DNA of 18,591 nt from JBBQFC01 sp038321615. GTDB taxonomy: Bacteria > Bacteroidota > Bacteroidia > Flavobacteriales_D > Cryomorphaceae. Shown here one piece after another: positions 8,176-14,489 of the stretch; the stretch's first letter is position 1, and every line of letters starts with the position of its first letter. Position numbers and translations under genes: made by a program. The notes under the pieces are model-generated. The model was not told the DNA's origin. It did not search any database and worked only from the letters and a program-made list of their open reading frames with translations. Location of the stretch: contig JBBQFC010000064.1 of assembly GCA_038321615.1 (NCBI GenBank), positions 1 to 18,591 of the forward strand, in the 5' to 3' direction.

Positions 8176-9224
8176 ACGACCTGAACGAAGCCGGCGAAGC
8201 ACCGGAGTTAGAAGAAGACCAGGAATTATTTGAGCATTACCGCATTCAGGCCGATAAAGGCCAAGAGTTGCTGCGAATCGATAAATTCTTGATGGATCGG
8301 GTGCCGAACACCTCGCGCACCAAGCTTCAGGATGCCGCTACTGATGGAAATATTCGTGTAAACGGCGAGAAAGTAAAGGCCAATTACAAGGTAAAACCCG
8401 GCGACGATATTAGCATAGTGTTGCCCTATCCACAGCGGGAGATCGAGCTTATTCCCGAAAATATTCCACTCGATATTCGCTATGAAGACGATACGATCGT
8501 TATCATCAACAAGGCGTCGAATATGGTGGTACACCCCGGTTACGGCAATTATTCGGGCACTTTGGTCAATGCCTTGATCTACCATTTCAATAATTTACCG
8601 TCCAGCGATAATGGCCTGCCGCTTCGCCCCGGACTCGTGCACCGACTCGACAAGAATACCACCGGCGTAATGGTGATGGCCAAGACCGAAAAAGCACTTA
8701 CCAATCTTTCGCTCCAGTTTTTTGAGCGAACCATTGATCGGCGTTATTTGGCACTGGCTTGGGGCGATATAGAAGAAGATGGCACCATTGAAGGCCATAT
8801 CGGTCGGTCGCTGAAGAATCGAAAGGTGATGGATGTTTTTCCGGAAGGCGATTTCGGAAAACCGGCTGTAACACACTATAAAGTGCTGGAGAGACTCAAT
8901 TATGTAACCCTTGTAGAATGCAAATTGGAGACGGGACGCACCCATCAGATTAGGGCACATTTCGCGCATATCGGTCATCCATTATTCAATGATCCCGAGT
9001 ACGGGGGCAATCGTATTTTAAAAGGAACTACCTTTTCGAAGTACAAGCAATTTGTAATGAATAATTTCGAGATGCTGCCGCGACAAGCCTTGCATGCGCG
9101 CAGGCTCGAGCTCACCCATCCGGCCACTGGCGACCGCATGAATTTCGAGTCGGAAATGCCTGAAGATATGGGGAAAGTCTTGGACCGCTGGAGGCAGTAT
9201 ATCAGCACCCGGAACAACGCTTAG
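8172..9224 (+). CDS. rluD: RluA/RluD-family 23S rRNA pseudouridine synthase
   Basis: Isomerises specific uridines to pseudouridine in large-subunit rRNA, in the cytoplasm. The protein has an acidic N-terminal extension (1-30), an S4 RNA-binding domain (about 33-85, with RIDKFLMDRVPNTSRTKLQ and IRVNG), and the catalytic fold with VHPGYGNYSGTLVNAL and HRLDKNTTG (157-165). Asp160 is the predicted nucleophile. RTHQIRAHFAHIGHPL follows further on. At 350 residues it is the usual size for this family. The start overlaps the preceding stop as ATGA. The gene name is given for the family; which of the RluD or RluC target sites is modified cannot be settled from sequence alone. No clear terminator follows; a 7-base hairpin (9254-9277) lacks a T-run. 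Confidence 0.92.
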   Translation: MNDLNEAGEAPELEEDQELFEHYRIQADKGQELLRIDKFLMDRVPNTSRTKLQDAATDGNIRVNGEKVKANYKVKPGDDISIVLPYPQREIELIPENIPLDIRYEDDTIVIINKASNMVVHPGYGNYSGTLVNALIYHFNNLPSSDNGLPLRPGLVHRLDKNTTGVMVMAKTEKALTNLSLQFFERTIDRRYLALAWGDIEEDGTIEGHIGRSLKNRKVMDVFPEGDFGKPAVTHYKVLERLNYVTLVECKLETGRTHQIRAHFAHIGHPLFNDPEYGGNRILKGTTFSKYKQFVMNNFEMLPRQALHARRLELTHPATGDRMNFESEMPEDMGKVLDRWRQYISTRNNA

Positions 9225-9258
9225 GGCGGGTTTAGCTAATCGCTCCCGAACCAATTTC

Positions 9259-9331
9259 GCTCCTTTCGTCGCGAAATCAATCGACCTGACTGAATGTTGA
9301 TTTTCGCAATAGAACCCGAAATCCCCGTCAT
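9259..9331. repeat. Degenerate partial copy of the tandem palindromic repeat
   Basis: This segment aligns with the left-central part of the full units that follow: GCTCCTT, then CGACCTGACTGAATGTTGATTT, then ATCCCCGTCA. It breaks off at the CCCCGTCA point, where unit 1 begins. Its left side contains a private inverted repeat, ATTTCGC (9254-9260) and GCGAAAT (9271-9277), in place of the AATCACTCG arm. It is probably an older, truncated copy. Confidence 0.6.
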
Positions 9332-9334
9332 GCC

Positions 9335-9516
9335 GGGTCTCGATACAATTTTTGAATCCGCGCTGCTCCTTCAAAAATCACTCGGCCTGACTCAATGTTG
9401 ATTTTCAAAATAGAATCTAGAATCCCCGTCACGTCGAGTGATTAAAAGGCCAACGATCAAAAGTGATATAGCAATCGCAAATGGCCTTTTAATTGTATCG
9501 AGACGCGTGAAGAATC
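9335..9516. repeat. Nested-palindrome repeat, unit 1
   Basis: The first full copy of a unit of about 180 bases. Outer stem: TCTCGATACAATT (9338-9350) and AATTGTATCGAGA (9491-9503), 13 of 13 paired. Arm 1: AATCACTCG (9376-9384) and CGAGTGATT (9435-9443). Arm 2: ATTAAAAGGCCA (9441-9452) and TGGCCTTTTAAT (9482-9493), 12 of 12 paired. The unit begins GGGTCTCG and ends CGTGAAGAATC. No open frame of interest lies inside it. It resembles a non-autonomous palindromic element or a structured-RNA unit; the sequence alone does not decide. Confidence 0.8.
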
Positions 9517-9522
9517 AAAATC

Positions 9523-9698
9523 GGGTCTCGATACAATTTTTAATTCCGCTCTGCTCCTTCAAAAATCACTCGACCTGACTGAGTACTTTAACAATGGCCC
9601 AAAATCCCCGTCACGTCGAGTGATTAAAAGGCCGCCGATCTGAAGTGCAATAGCAATCTGAAGTGGCCTTTTAATAGTATCGAGACGCGTGAAGAATC
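9523..9698. repeat. Nested-palindrome repeat, unit 2
   Basis: The second full copy, in direct orientation, 188 bases after unit 1. Outer stem: TCTCGATAC (9526-9534) and GTATCGAGA (9677-9685). Arm 1: AATCACTCGACCTGAC (9564-9579) and GTCACGTCGAGTGATT (9610-9625), 15 of 16 paired. Arm 2: ATTAAAAGGCC (9623-9633) and GGCCTTTTAAT (9665-9675), 11 of 11 paired. Stems are nearly identical to unit 1, while the loops differ at many positions. Confidence 0.8.
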
Positions 9699-9802
9699 TC
9701 CATTTGCAAGTCAGAGCGAAGCATCCCGAGATTTCGCCATCAGGCAGAAATGACAGATCGTGATCCATTCCCAATTCTCAATGGTCAATTACCCGAAACC
9801 CC
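9699..9802. other. Non-coding stretch with repeat remnants before the exporter operon
   Basis: This holds no gene. Bases 9719-9757 (CATCCCGAGATTTCG followed by GCAGAAATGAC) look like one copy of a dispersed intergenic repeat common in Bacteroidota. Bases 9770-9793 carry a short AATTC/AATTA cluster of the type seen before other operons here. Confidence 0.4.
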
Positions 9803-9810
9803 TACCTTCG
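9803..9810 (+). promoter_or_regulatory. Candidate -7 box for the ABC exporter operon
   Basis: TACCTTCG is one base off TAnnTTTG and ends 9 bases before the preferred ATG at 9820. It follows an AATTC-type cluster, as do similar boxes at 13945 and 16315. No clear -33 box is seen. Confidence 0.35.
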
Positions 9811-9819
9811 CCACCGAGC

Positions 9820-10662
9820 ATGGAAAAAAGAATCTACACCCCCGAGTCCAACATCCAGCGACCCTGGATTATGCTCCGCGATATGCTCGCCGATATGCGT
9901 CGTGGGCAAGATCTCGCGCTCCGGCTTACCATCCGCGATATTAAAGCCCTCTACCGCCAAAGTTTCCTCGGGCTGCTCTGGGCCTTCATCATCCCCATTG
10001 CCAATACCCTCACCTGGATATTTCTCAATTCCAGCGGCATCGTATCGGTAGAAACCACCGCCCTTCCTTACCCCGTCTACGTGTTTACCGGCACCATGAT
10101 CTGGGCCATCTTTATGGAAAGCATGCAAGCGCCGCTCACCAAAACCACCCAGAATAAATCCGTCCTTGCCAAGGTCAACTTTCCCCGCGAAGCCATTATT
10201 ATGTCGGCCGTGTATGAGTCCGTTTTTAATGCCTGTATCAAAGGCCTTATTCTCATTGTGGCAGTAATCGCGCTCGGTTACGCAGGTGGCTGGTCGATGC
10301 TCTTGTTTCCGGTCGCCTTACTGGCCATCATCCTTGCCGGAACCACCATCGGATTAATGCTCACCCCCATTGGCACTCTTTACGCCGATATCTCCAAGGC
10401 CATTCCACTTATTATGCAATTTCTGATGTTCACCGCTCCCGTGGTATTCACCATTCCCGCCGAGGGAAAAGCAGCCTGGGTAATTCGCCACAATCCCCTT
10501 ACGCCCCTGGTAAGCACCGCCCGCGATTGGCTCACCGGTGGCGCTCCCGAATTTCTCAACGGTTTTTGGCTGGTGACGGCTATATTTGCGGTTGTATTTC
10601 TGCTGGTGCTGATCGCTTATCGCCTGGCGATGCCCATTCTAATCGAGCGCATGAACGCCTAA
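9820..10662 (+). CDS. ABC-2 type polysaccharide export permease (Wzm/TagG-like)
   Basis: Membrane half of an ABC exporter that moves undecaprenyl-linked or similar glycans across the inner membrane. The frame opens at 9760, but the ATG at 9820 is preferred: the 20 residues before it are encoded by repeat-like DNA and look unrelated to the family, and a -7-like box lies at 9803-9810. That gives 280 residues, normal for Wzm. After a cytoplasmic amphipathic N-terminus comes RDIKALYRQSFLGLLWA, the signature entry of this family. About six hydrophobic segments follow, ending VFLLVLIAYRLAMPI. The stop is immediately followed by the ATG of the ATPase gene, so the two are coupled. The substrate is inferred from the neighbouring sugar-acid genes. 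Confidence 0.9.
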   Translation: MEKRIYTPESNIQRPWIMLRDMLADMRRGQDLALRLTIRDIKALYRQSFLGLLWAFIIPIANTLTWIFLNSSGIVSVETTALPYPVYVFTGTMIWAIFMESMQAPLTKTTQNKSVLAKVNFPREAIIMSAVYESVFNACIKGLILIVAVIALGYAGGWSMLLFPVALLAIILAGTTIGLMLTPIGTLYADISKAIPLIMQFLMFTAPVVFTIPAEGKAAWVIRHNPLTPLVSTARDWLTGGAPEFLNGFWLVTAIFAVVFLLVLIAYRLAMPILIERMNA

Positions 10663-11946
10663 ATGTCTGCCGAAACCCTCATACGCGTCGATAACGTCGG
10701 TAAGAAATTTTGCCGCGACCTTAAAACCGGTCTTTGGTATGGCGTGCGCGACCTCGTATCGGAGTTTACCGGCAGCGCCAACAGCGGCAAGCAGCACCTT
10801 CGGCCCAAGGAGTTTTGGGCCGTGGACGATATCAGCTTCGAGCTAAAGCGCGGCGAATGCCTCGGATTAATTGGTCGAAATGGCGCGGGTAAAAGCACCC
10901 TTCTCAAAATGCTCAACGGCCTGATTAAACCCGACAAAGGCCGCATCGAAATGAATGGCCGCATCGGAGCGCTTATCGAACTCGGCGCGGGCTTCAACCC
11001 CATACTCACCGGTCGCGAAAACATCTACAACAACGGCTCGGTGCTGGGGCTGAAAAAAAAGGAAATCGACGGCCTCCTCGAGGAGATCATTGACTTCTCC
11101 GAAATTGGCAGCTTCATCGATACCCCCGTGCAGTTTTACAGCAGTGGAATGAAGGTGCGCCTGGGCTTCAGCGTGGCCGTACACATGAAACCCGACGTAC
11201 TCATTCTCGACGAAGTACTCGCCGTGGGCGATTCGGGCTTCAAGATGAAATCCTTCAACAAAATCAACGAAATAATGCGCGAAGCAGCGGTGATTTTTGT
11301 GAGTCATAGTATGCCGCACATTGCCACCATTACCAATCAGGTATTGCTTATGGAAGCTGGGAAATCGGCATATCAAGGCGACGATGTGGCGCTGGGTATT
11401 GACAAATATTTCTCTCATTTCAGCGGTACCGATCCCAAGATAGAGTTTAATGGACTGGCTCAAATCAAGCACTTTGCAATTATTCCTTCCCATCGCTATG
11501 CCCAGGAAAAAGAAGAACATCCACTAATCGATTACCGCGAAGATATTGAAGTAGATATCCACCTTTCTATAGATCGCTCCGTAGCCGACTTTCATATAAA
11601 ATTGCAAATAACCGACAAGGATTTAAAAATCGTCGGGATTTACGACAGCTTTCAGTTTCAGGAAGCTGTGAGTAACGATCGCGAAGAACACAAACTCCGC
11701 ATTACCCTTCCACAAAGCATATTCATTGATGGAGAGTATGCCGTATCGGTATTTATTCAAAATCGAAATGTAGATACCAAACGGATGAATATCCTTGGGC
11801 TCTATCGCTATTGGCAAAAATTCAAGATGCGCGCGAGTAAAGGGCTGGGCGTAGTGCCGGCGGTGGTTTATCTGCCCGGTACCATCTCTAACCATTCCCT
11901 GGCCGAGATTTCGGAAACCCCGACCAAAACCTTAAAAACGCTATGA
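10663..11946 (+). CDS. ABC exporter ATPase with C-terminal Wzt-like domain
   Basis: ATP-binding partner of the preceding permease. In the nucleotide-binding domain (about 1-250) the Walker A is GRNGAGKST (71-79), the ABC signature is YSSGMKVRLGFS (159-170), Walker B is VLILDE (179-184) and the switch histidine is His215. The N-terminal insertion after the first strand (20-50) is typical of glycan exporters. Residues about 260-427 form an extra domain with alternating hydrophobic strands (FHIKLQITDKDLKIVGIYDS and later), as expected for the carbohydrate-binding Wzt C-terminal sandwich, which in O9a-type systems recognises a chemically capped glycan end. It starts directly after the permease stop and overlaps the NeuB-like gene by four bases (ATGA). 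Confidence 0.92.
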   Translation: MSAETLIRVDNVGKKFCRDLKTGLWYGVRDLVSEFTGSANSGKQHLRPKEFWAVDDISFELKRGECLGLIGRNGAGKSTLLKMLNGLIKPDKGRIEMNGRIGALIELGAGFNPILTGRENIYNNGSVLGLKKKEIDGLLEEIIDFSEIGSFIDTPVQFYSSGMKVRLGFSVAVHMKPDVLILDEVLAVGDSGFKMKSFNKINEIMREAAVIFVSHSMPHIATITNQVLLMEAGKSAYQGDDVALGIDKYFSHFSGTDPKIEFNGLAQIKHFAIIPSHRYAQEKEEHPLIDYREDIEVDIHLSIDRSVADFHIKLQITDKDLKIVGIYDSFQFQEAVSNDREEHKLRITLPQSIFIDGEYAVSVFIQNRNVDTKRMNILGLYRYWQKFKMRASKGLGVVPAVVYLPGTISNHSLAEISETPTKTLKTL

Positions 11947-12983
11947 AACCCATTTACCTTATCGGCGAAATTGGACAAAACCACAACGGTTCGGTAGATA
12001 TCGCCAAACTGATAGTGGACGGTGCCGCTCGCGAAATCGAAGAAGGCCTTTTTGGAATAAAGCTTCGGGGCATGGATGCCGTAAAAATGACCAAACGCGA
12101 CCTCCGTTACGAGTTAAGCGACTCCCAGATGCAGCGGCCTTACACTTCCCCCCATTCCTTTGGCGATACTTACGGAAACCATCGTGCGGCCCTGGAGTTG
12201 ACCGATGAACAGCACGCCGAAGTCTATCGCTACGCCATTGCAAAAGGGCTGCAATTTGTAGAAACCCTTTGCGCTCCTTCCTGCACATCGCTCTTGAAGC
12301 ATTTTACACCACATTACTTAAAGGTAGCTTCCCGCGATCTGACCAATCATCCCTTGCTCGAAGTTTTGGCCGAAACCAAGCTCCCCATCATTCTTTCTAC
12401 CGGCATGGCCGGCGATAAAGAACTCGACGAAGCTTTAGATGTCATCACCCGCCACCACGAGTCCATCAGCATCTTGCATTGCGTAAGCGAATACCCTACC
12501 CGGCCGCAGAACGTCAACCTCCGTAGCATCACCTATCTCCAGAAAAAATATCCGCAATATACCATTGGCTATAGCGATCACACCATCGGCATATCGGTAC
12601 CGGTAGCTGCCGTGGCAATGGGCGCTCAGATTATCGAAAAGCATATTACCCTCGACCGACGGATGAAGGGCACCGACCAAGCCGGTTCCCTCGGCCCCGA
12701 TGGACTAAACAGAATGGTGCGCGATATCCGATTACTCGAAATGGAAATGGGCGAAGAGCGCATCTTCATCGCCGAAGGTGTGCATACAGCCAAAGAAAAA
12801 CTGGAGCGCTCGGTTGCAACCAATAAGGCCATTGCTTCCGGGCATGCAATTACCGAACACGACATACACCTCCTAAGCCCGGGCGATGGGTATAAATGGA
12901 GCGAAAAGCAAACCCTTGTCGGTAAAAAAGTAAGCCGCTACCTGCCGGCAAATGAAGTAATCTATCCAAAAGACCTCCTATGA
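11943..12983 (+). CDS. NeuB-family sugar-acid synthase with SAF domain
   Basis: Predicted to condense phosphoenolpyruvate with an aldose (or its 6-phosphate) to a nonulosonic acid, as N-acetylneuraminate or legionaminate synthases do. Of 346 residues, about 1-270 form the TIM barrel: GEIGQNHNG (8-16), AVKMTKRD (46-53), KVASRDLTN (127-135), STGM (152-155), HCVSEYP (179-185), GYSDHT (209-214) and EKHITLD (232-238). His213 and His234 are the expected metal ligands. The SAF/antifreeze-like domain (about 285-346, LERSVATNKAIASG) is present. An insertion between strands 2 and 3 (about 50-85, with SPHSFGDTYGNHR) is longer than in simple NeuB. The gene is coupled at both ends by ATGA overlaps. The exact sugar is unknown. 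Confidence 0.88.
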   Translation: MKPIYLIGEIGQNHNGSVDIAKLIVDGAAREIEEGLFGIKLRGMDAVKMTKRDLRYELSDSQMQRPYTSPHSFGDTYGNHRAALELTDEQHAEVYRYAIAKGLQFVETLCAPSCTSLLKHFTPHYLKVASRDLTNHPLLEVLAETKLPIILSTGMAGDKELDEALDVITRHHESISILHCVSEYPTRPQNVNLRSITYLQKKYPQYTIGYSDHTIGISVPVAAVAMGAQIIEKHITLDRRMKGTDQAGSLGPDGLNRMVRDIRLLEMEMGEERIFIAEGVHTAKEKLERSVATNKAIASGHAITEHDIHLLSPGDGYKWSEKQTLVGKKVSRYLPANEVIYPKDLL

Positions 12984-13732
12984 GCACCACCCTTCGCACC
13001 CTGGCTTCCGAAAAGGAGCAATCGAATCGGGAAATTCAAAGCGAATTATTCACCCATTCGCCCATCCACCCCAATGAGCAAGTGGCTCAGGTAGGGATTT
13101 TTCAACGGAGACAGGAACTTTCCAAAGTGCTCTTTTTTCACGAAATCTATCAGAAAATACTTCCCGTCCATGGCGTAATCCTGGAATTCGGAACCCGCTG
13201 GGGGCAAAATCTCACGACCCTTGCCAACCTCCGAGGCATATTAGAACCCTACAATTACAACCGTCGGATAGTAGGCTTCGATACGTTCGAAGGCTTCGAA
13301 GGCATCCATGAAAAAGATGGAACGGCCGATTTCCTGAAGAAAGGAGCCTTTGGTGTAAGCGATGGATACGAGCAATTTCTCGGAAAGCTAATCGCCACCC
13401 ACGAAGCGGAGAGTCCCCTCAACCATATTCGAAAATTCGAAATCTGCAAAGGCGATGCACCCGCTCAGCTCGATGCCTACCTCGAGCGAAATCCACAGAC
13501 CTTAATTGCCTTCGCCTGGTTCGATTTCGACATCTACGCGCCAACGGTAGCATGCCTGAAACGCATTAAACCCTATCTGGTAAAGGGAGCGGTAATCGGA
13601 TTTGATGAACTCAACGACCCCGGATTTCCCGGCGAAACCATTGCGCTGCGCGAAGTATTCGAAACCGCCGAAATCAAACTCCAACGAAACCAATATGCCG
13701 CGATGCAATCATACTTTGTGGTAGGGGAATAA
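12980..13732 (+). CDS. TylF/MycF-like SAM-dependent methyltransferase
   Basis: A 250-residue soluble protein with a Rossmann-type methyltransferase core. Visible are motif I, VILEFGTRWGQNL (66-78), the post-I strand and acidic residue IVGFDTFEGF (97-106), and FDFDIYAPTVACLKRIKPYL (181-200) followed by GAVIGFDELND (203-213). The acidic residues Asp184 and Asp209/Glu210 sit where the Mg-binding aspartates of TylF-type sugar O-methyltransferases lie. In those enzymes the target is a sugar hydroxyl. Here a sugar-acid or glycan-end O-methylation is inferred from the operon, in which it is the last of four coupled genes. The TAA stop is followed within a few bases by an AATTC repeat. The family assignment is fairly safe; substrate and catalysis are not shown. 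Confidence 0.75.
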   Translation: MSTTLRTLASEKEQSNREIQSELFTHSPIHPNEQVAQVGIFQRRQELSKVLFFHEIYQKILPVHGVILEFGTRWGQNLTTLANLRGILEPYNYNRRIVGFDTFEGFEGIHEKDGTADFLKKGAFGVSDGYEQFLGKLIATHEAESPLNHIRKFEICKGDAPAQLDAYLERNPQTLIAFAWFDFDIYAPTVACLKRIKPYLVKGAVIGFDELNDPGFPGETIALREVFETAEIKLQRNQYAAMQSYFVVGE

Positions 13733-13735
13733 TTT

Positions 13736-13805
13736 TGAATTCAGAATTCGGCTCCATCTCAATCACTCCTTACTACAATTCAGAATTCAGAATTCAGAAT
13801 TCCTT
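13736..13805. repeat. AATTC repeat, copy A, after the methyltransferase gene
   Basis: Begins four bases after the stop codon with GAATTCAGAATTC. From 13752 comes CTCCATCTCAATCACTCCTT and then four AATTC steps (AATTCAGAATTCAGAATTC and on). The block 13752-13805 is a direct repeat of 13894-13950, except that the AATTC part reads AATTCAG here and AATTCTG there. Confidence 0.7.
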
Positions 13806-13812
13806 CTATCTG

Positions 13813-13849
13813 AGCTAAGCGCGCTACTACACTCCATATCAGCTTAGCT
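13813..13849. terminator. Weak stem-loop between the methyltransferase and HAD genes
   Basis: AGCTAAGC (13813-13820) and GCTTAGCT (13842-13849) form a perfect 8-base stem with a 21-base loop, followed by TTC and no long T-run. It could end the exporter transcript or be a degraded palindromic element. The call is tentative. Confidence 0.25.
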
Positions 13850-13893
13850 TTCAACATTCAAGTCACGCTCGCCAAACCCAATTCTGAGTTCAT

Positions 13894-13950
13894 CTCCATC
13901 TCAATTACTCCTTGCTACAATTCTGAATTCTGAATTCAAAATTCTACCTT
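13894..13950. repeat. AATTC repeat, copy B, before the HAD phosphatase gene
   Basis: CTCCATCTCAATTACTCCTT is followed by GCTACAATTC and further AATTC steps. It runs directly into the -7-like box TACCTTCA at 13945-13952. It shares its leading block with copy A (13752) and, more loosely, with copy C (16166). Confidence 0.7.
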
Positions 13951-13952
13951 CA
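13945..13952 (+). promoter_or_regulatory. Candidate -7 box for the HAD/synthase pair
   Basis: TACCTTCA lies five bases before the ATG at 13958. The context AATTCTACCTTCAACCCCATG lines up base for base, with few changes, with the region before the MBOAT gene (AATTCTATCTTTCACCCCGTG). The shared layout supports a conserved start module with a very short leader. Confidence 0.45.
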
Positions 13953-13957
13953 ACCCC

Positions 13958-14482
13958 ATGTCAACACAGATAAAACTCGTACTCACAGATATCGACGGCG
14001 TATGGACCGATGGCGGGATGTACTACGATCAATCGGGAAACGAACAAAAGAAATTTCATACCTACGATAGCGCCGGCGTCCTTTGGTGCCGCATGCTCGG
14101 AATACCCGTGGGAATTATCACCGGCGAAACCACCGAAATCGTAAAGCGCCGCGCGGAAAAACTGAAAGTCGATTACCTTTTCCAAGGCGCAACTGACAAG
14201 CTGGCTATTGCGCAAAACCTATGTACCGAGCTTGGAATTACACTCAAAGAAGTGGCCTACCTCGGCGACGATATCAACGACATTGCCCTTCTGGGTGCCG
14301 TTGGGCTTTCGGCCTGTCCGGAGTCGGCACCCGTTTACATCAAGGAGCGGTGCCAGCATGTACTGCAAAAAAATGGTGGTGAAGGGGTTTTCAGAGAGTT
14401 TGTTGAAGCGTTTATTGTTAGAAATAAAATCGACGAGCTCTTACTGCGTCTGGAAAATCAAAACGTCAACAAACCACAATAA
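13958..14482 (+). CDS. KdsC-like HAD phosphatase
   Basis: A 174-residue HAD-superfamily phosphatase of the cap-less KdsC type, which also includes the C-terminal domain of some CMP-sialate synthetases. Motif I is DIDGVWTDG (11-19), with Asp11 the nucleophile and Asp13 the acid/base. Motif II is ITGE (54-57), with Thr55. Lys81 serves as motif III, and GDDINDIALL (103-112) is motif IV. The family's KFHTYDSAG block is at 32-40. Family members remove phosphate from 3-deoxy-sugar-acid phosphates such as Kdo-8-P, Neu5Ac-9-P or KDN-9-P. Placed seven bases before a synthase-cytidylyltransferase gene, it probably dephosphorylates that synthase's product before CMP activation. That ordering is inference. 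It starts a new transcript after a 225-base repeat-filled gap. Confidence 0.9.
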   Translation: MSTQIKLVLTDIDGVWTDGGMYYDQSGNEQKKFHTYDSAGVLWCRMLGIPVGIITGETTEIVKRRAEKLKVDYLFQGATDKLAIAQNLCTELGITLKEVAYLGDDINDIALLGAVGLSACPESAPVYIKERCQHVLQKNGGEGVFREFVEAFIVRNKIDELLLRLENQNVNKPQ

Positions 14483-14489
14483 TTTCATA

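Noticed and set aside
9254..9277. Rho-independent terminator after rluD
   Set aside because: A 7-base hairpin exists but has no T-run, and it lies inside the degenerate repeat copy.
9018..9374. Minus-strand reading frame across the end of rluD and the repeats
   Set aside because: It is antisense to rluD and repeat DNA and shows no protein-like pattern.
9335..9698. CRISPR array
   Set aside because: Only two units of about 180 bases with internal palindromes; no short repeats with unique spacers and no cas genes.
9335..9698. Insertion sequence with transposase
   Set aside because: There is no transposase reading frame; at most it is a non-autonomous element.
9559..9774. Minus-strand reading frame in repeat unit 2
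   Set aside because: It consists of repeat sequence; low complexity and no recognisable protein.
9760..9819. Longer N-terminus for the export permease
   Set aside because: The 20 extra residues are encoded by repeat-like DNA and contain the likely -7 box; the family begins after them.
9225..9819. tRNA or rRNA gene in the long gap
   Set aside because: No cloverleaf with conserved T-loop or CCA-type ends and no rRNA segments; the gap is explained by repeats.
10867..11520. 217-residue minus-strand frame inside the ABC ATPase gene
   Set aside because: It is a shadow of the strongly supported ATPase gene and is His/Glu/Val-rich, as expected from antisense of that codon use.
14208..14489. A 94-residue N-terminal extension on the synthase-cytidylyltransferase
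   Set aside because: It lies almost wholly inside the HAD gene in another frame and has no family similarity; ATG 14490 fits the NeuB-type start.
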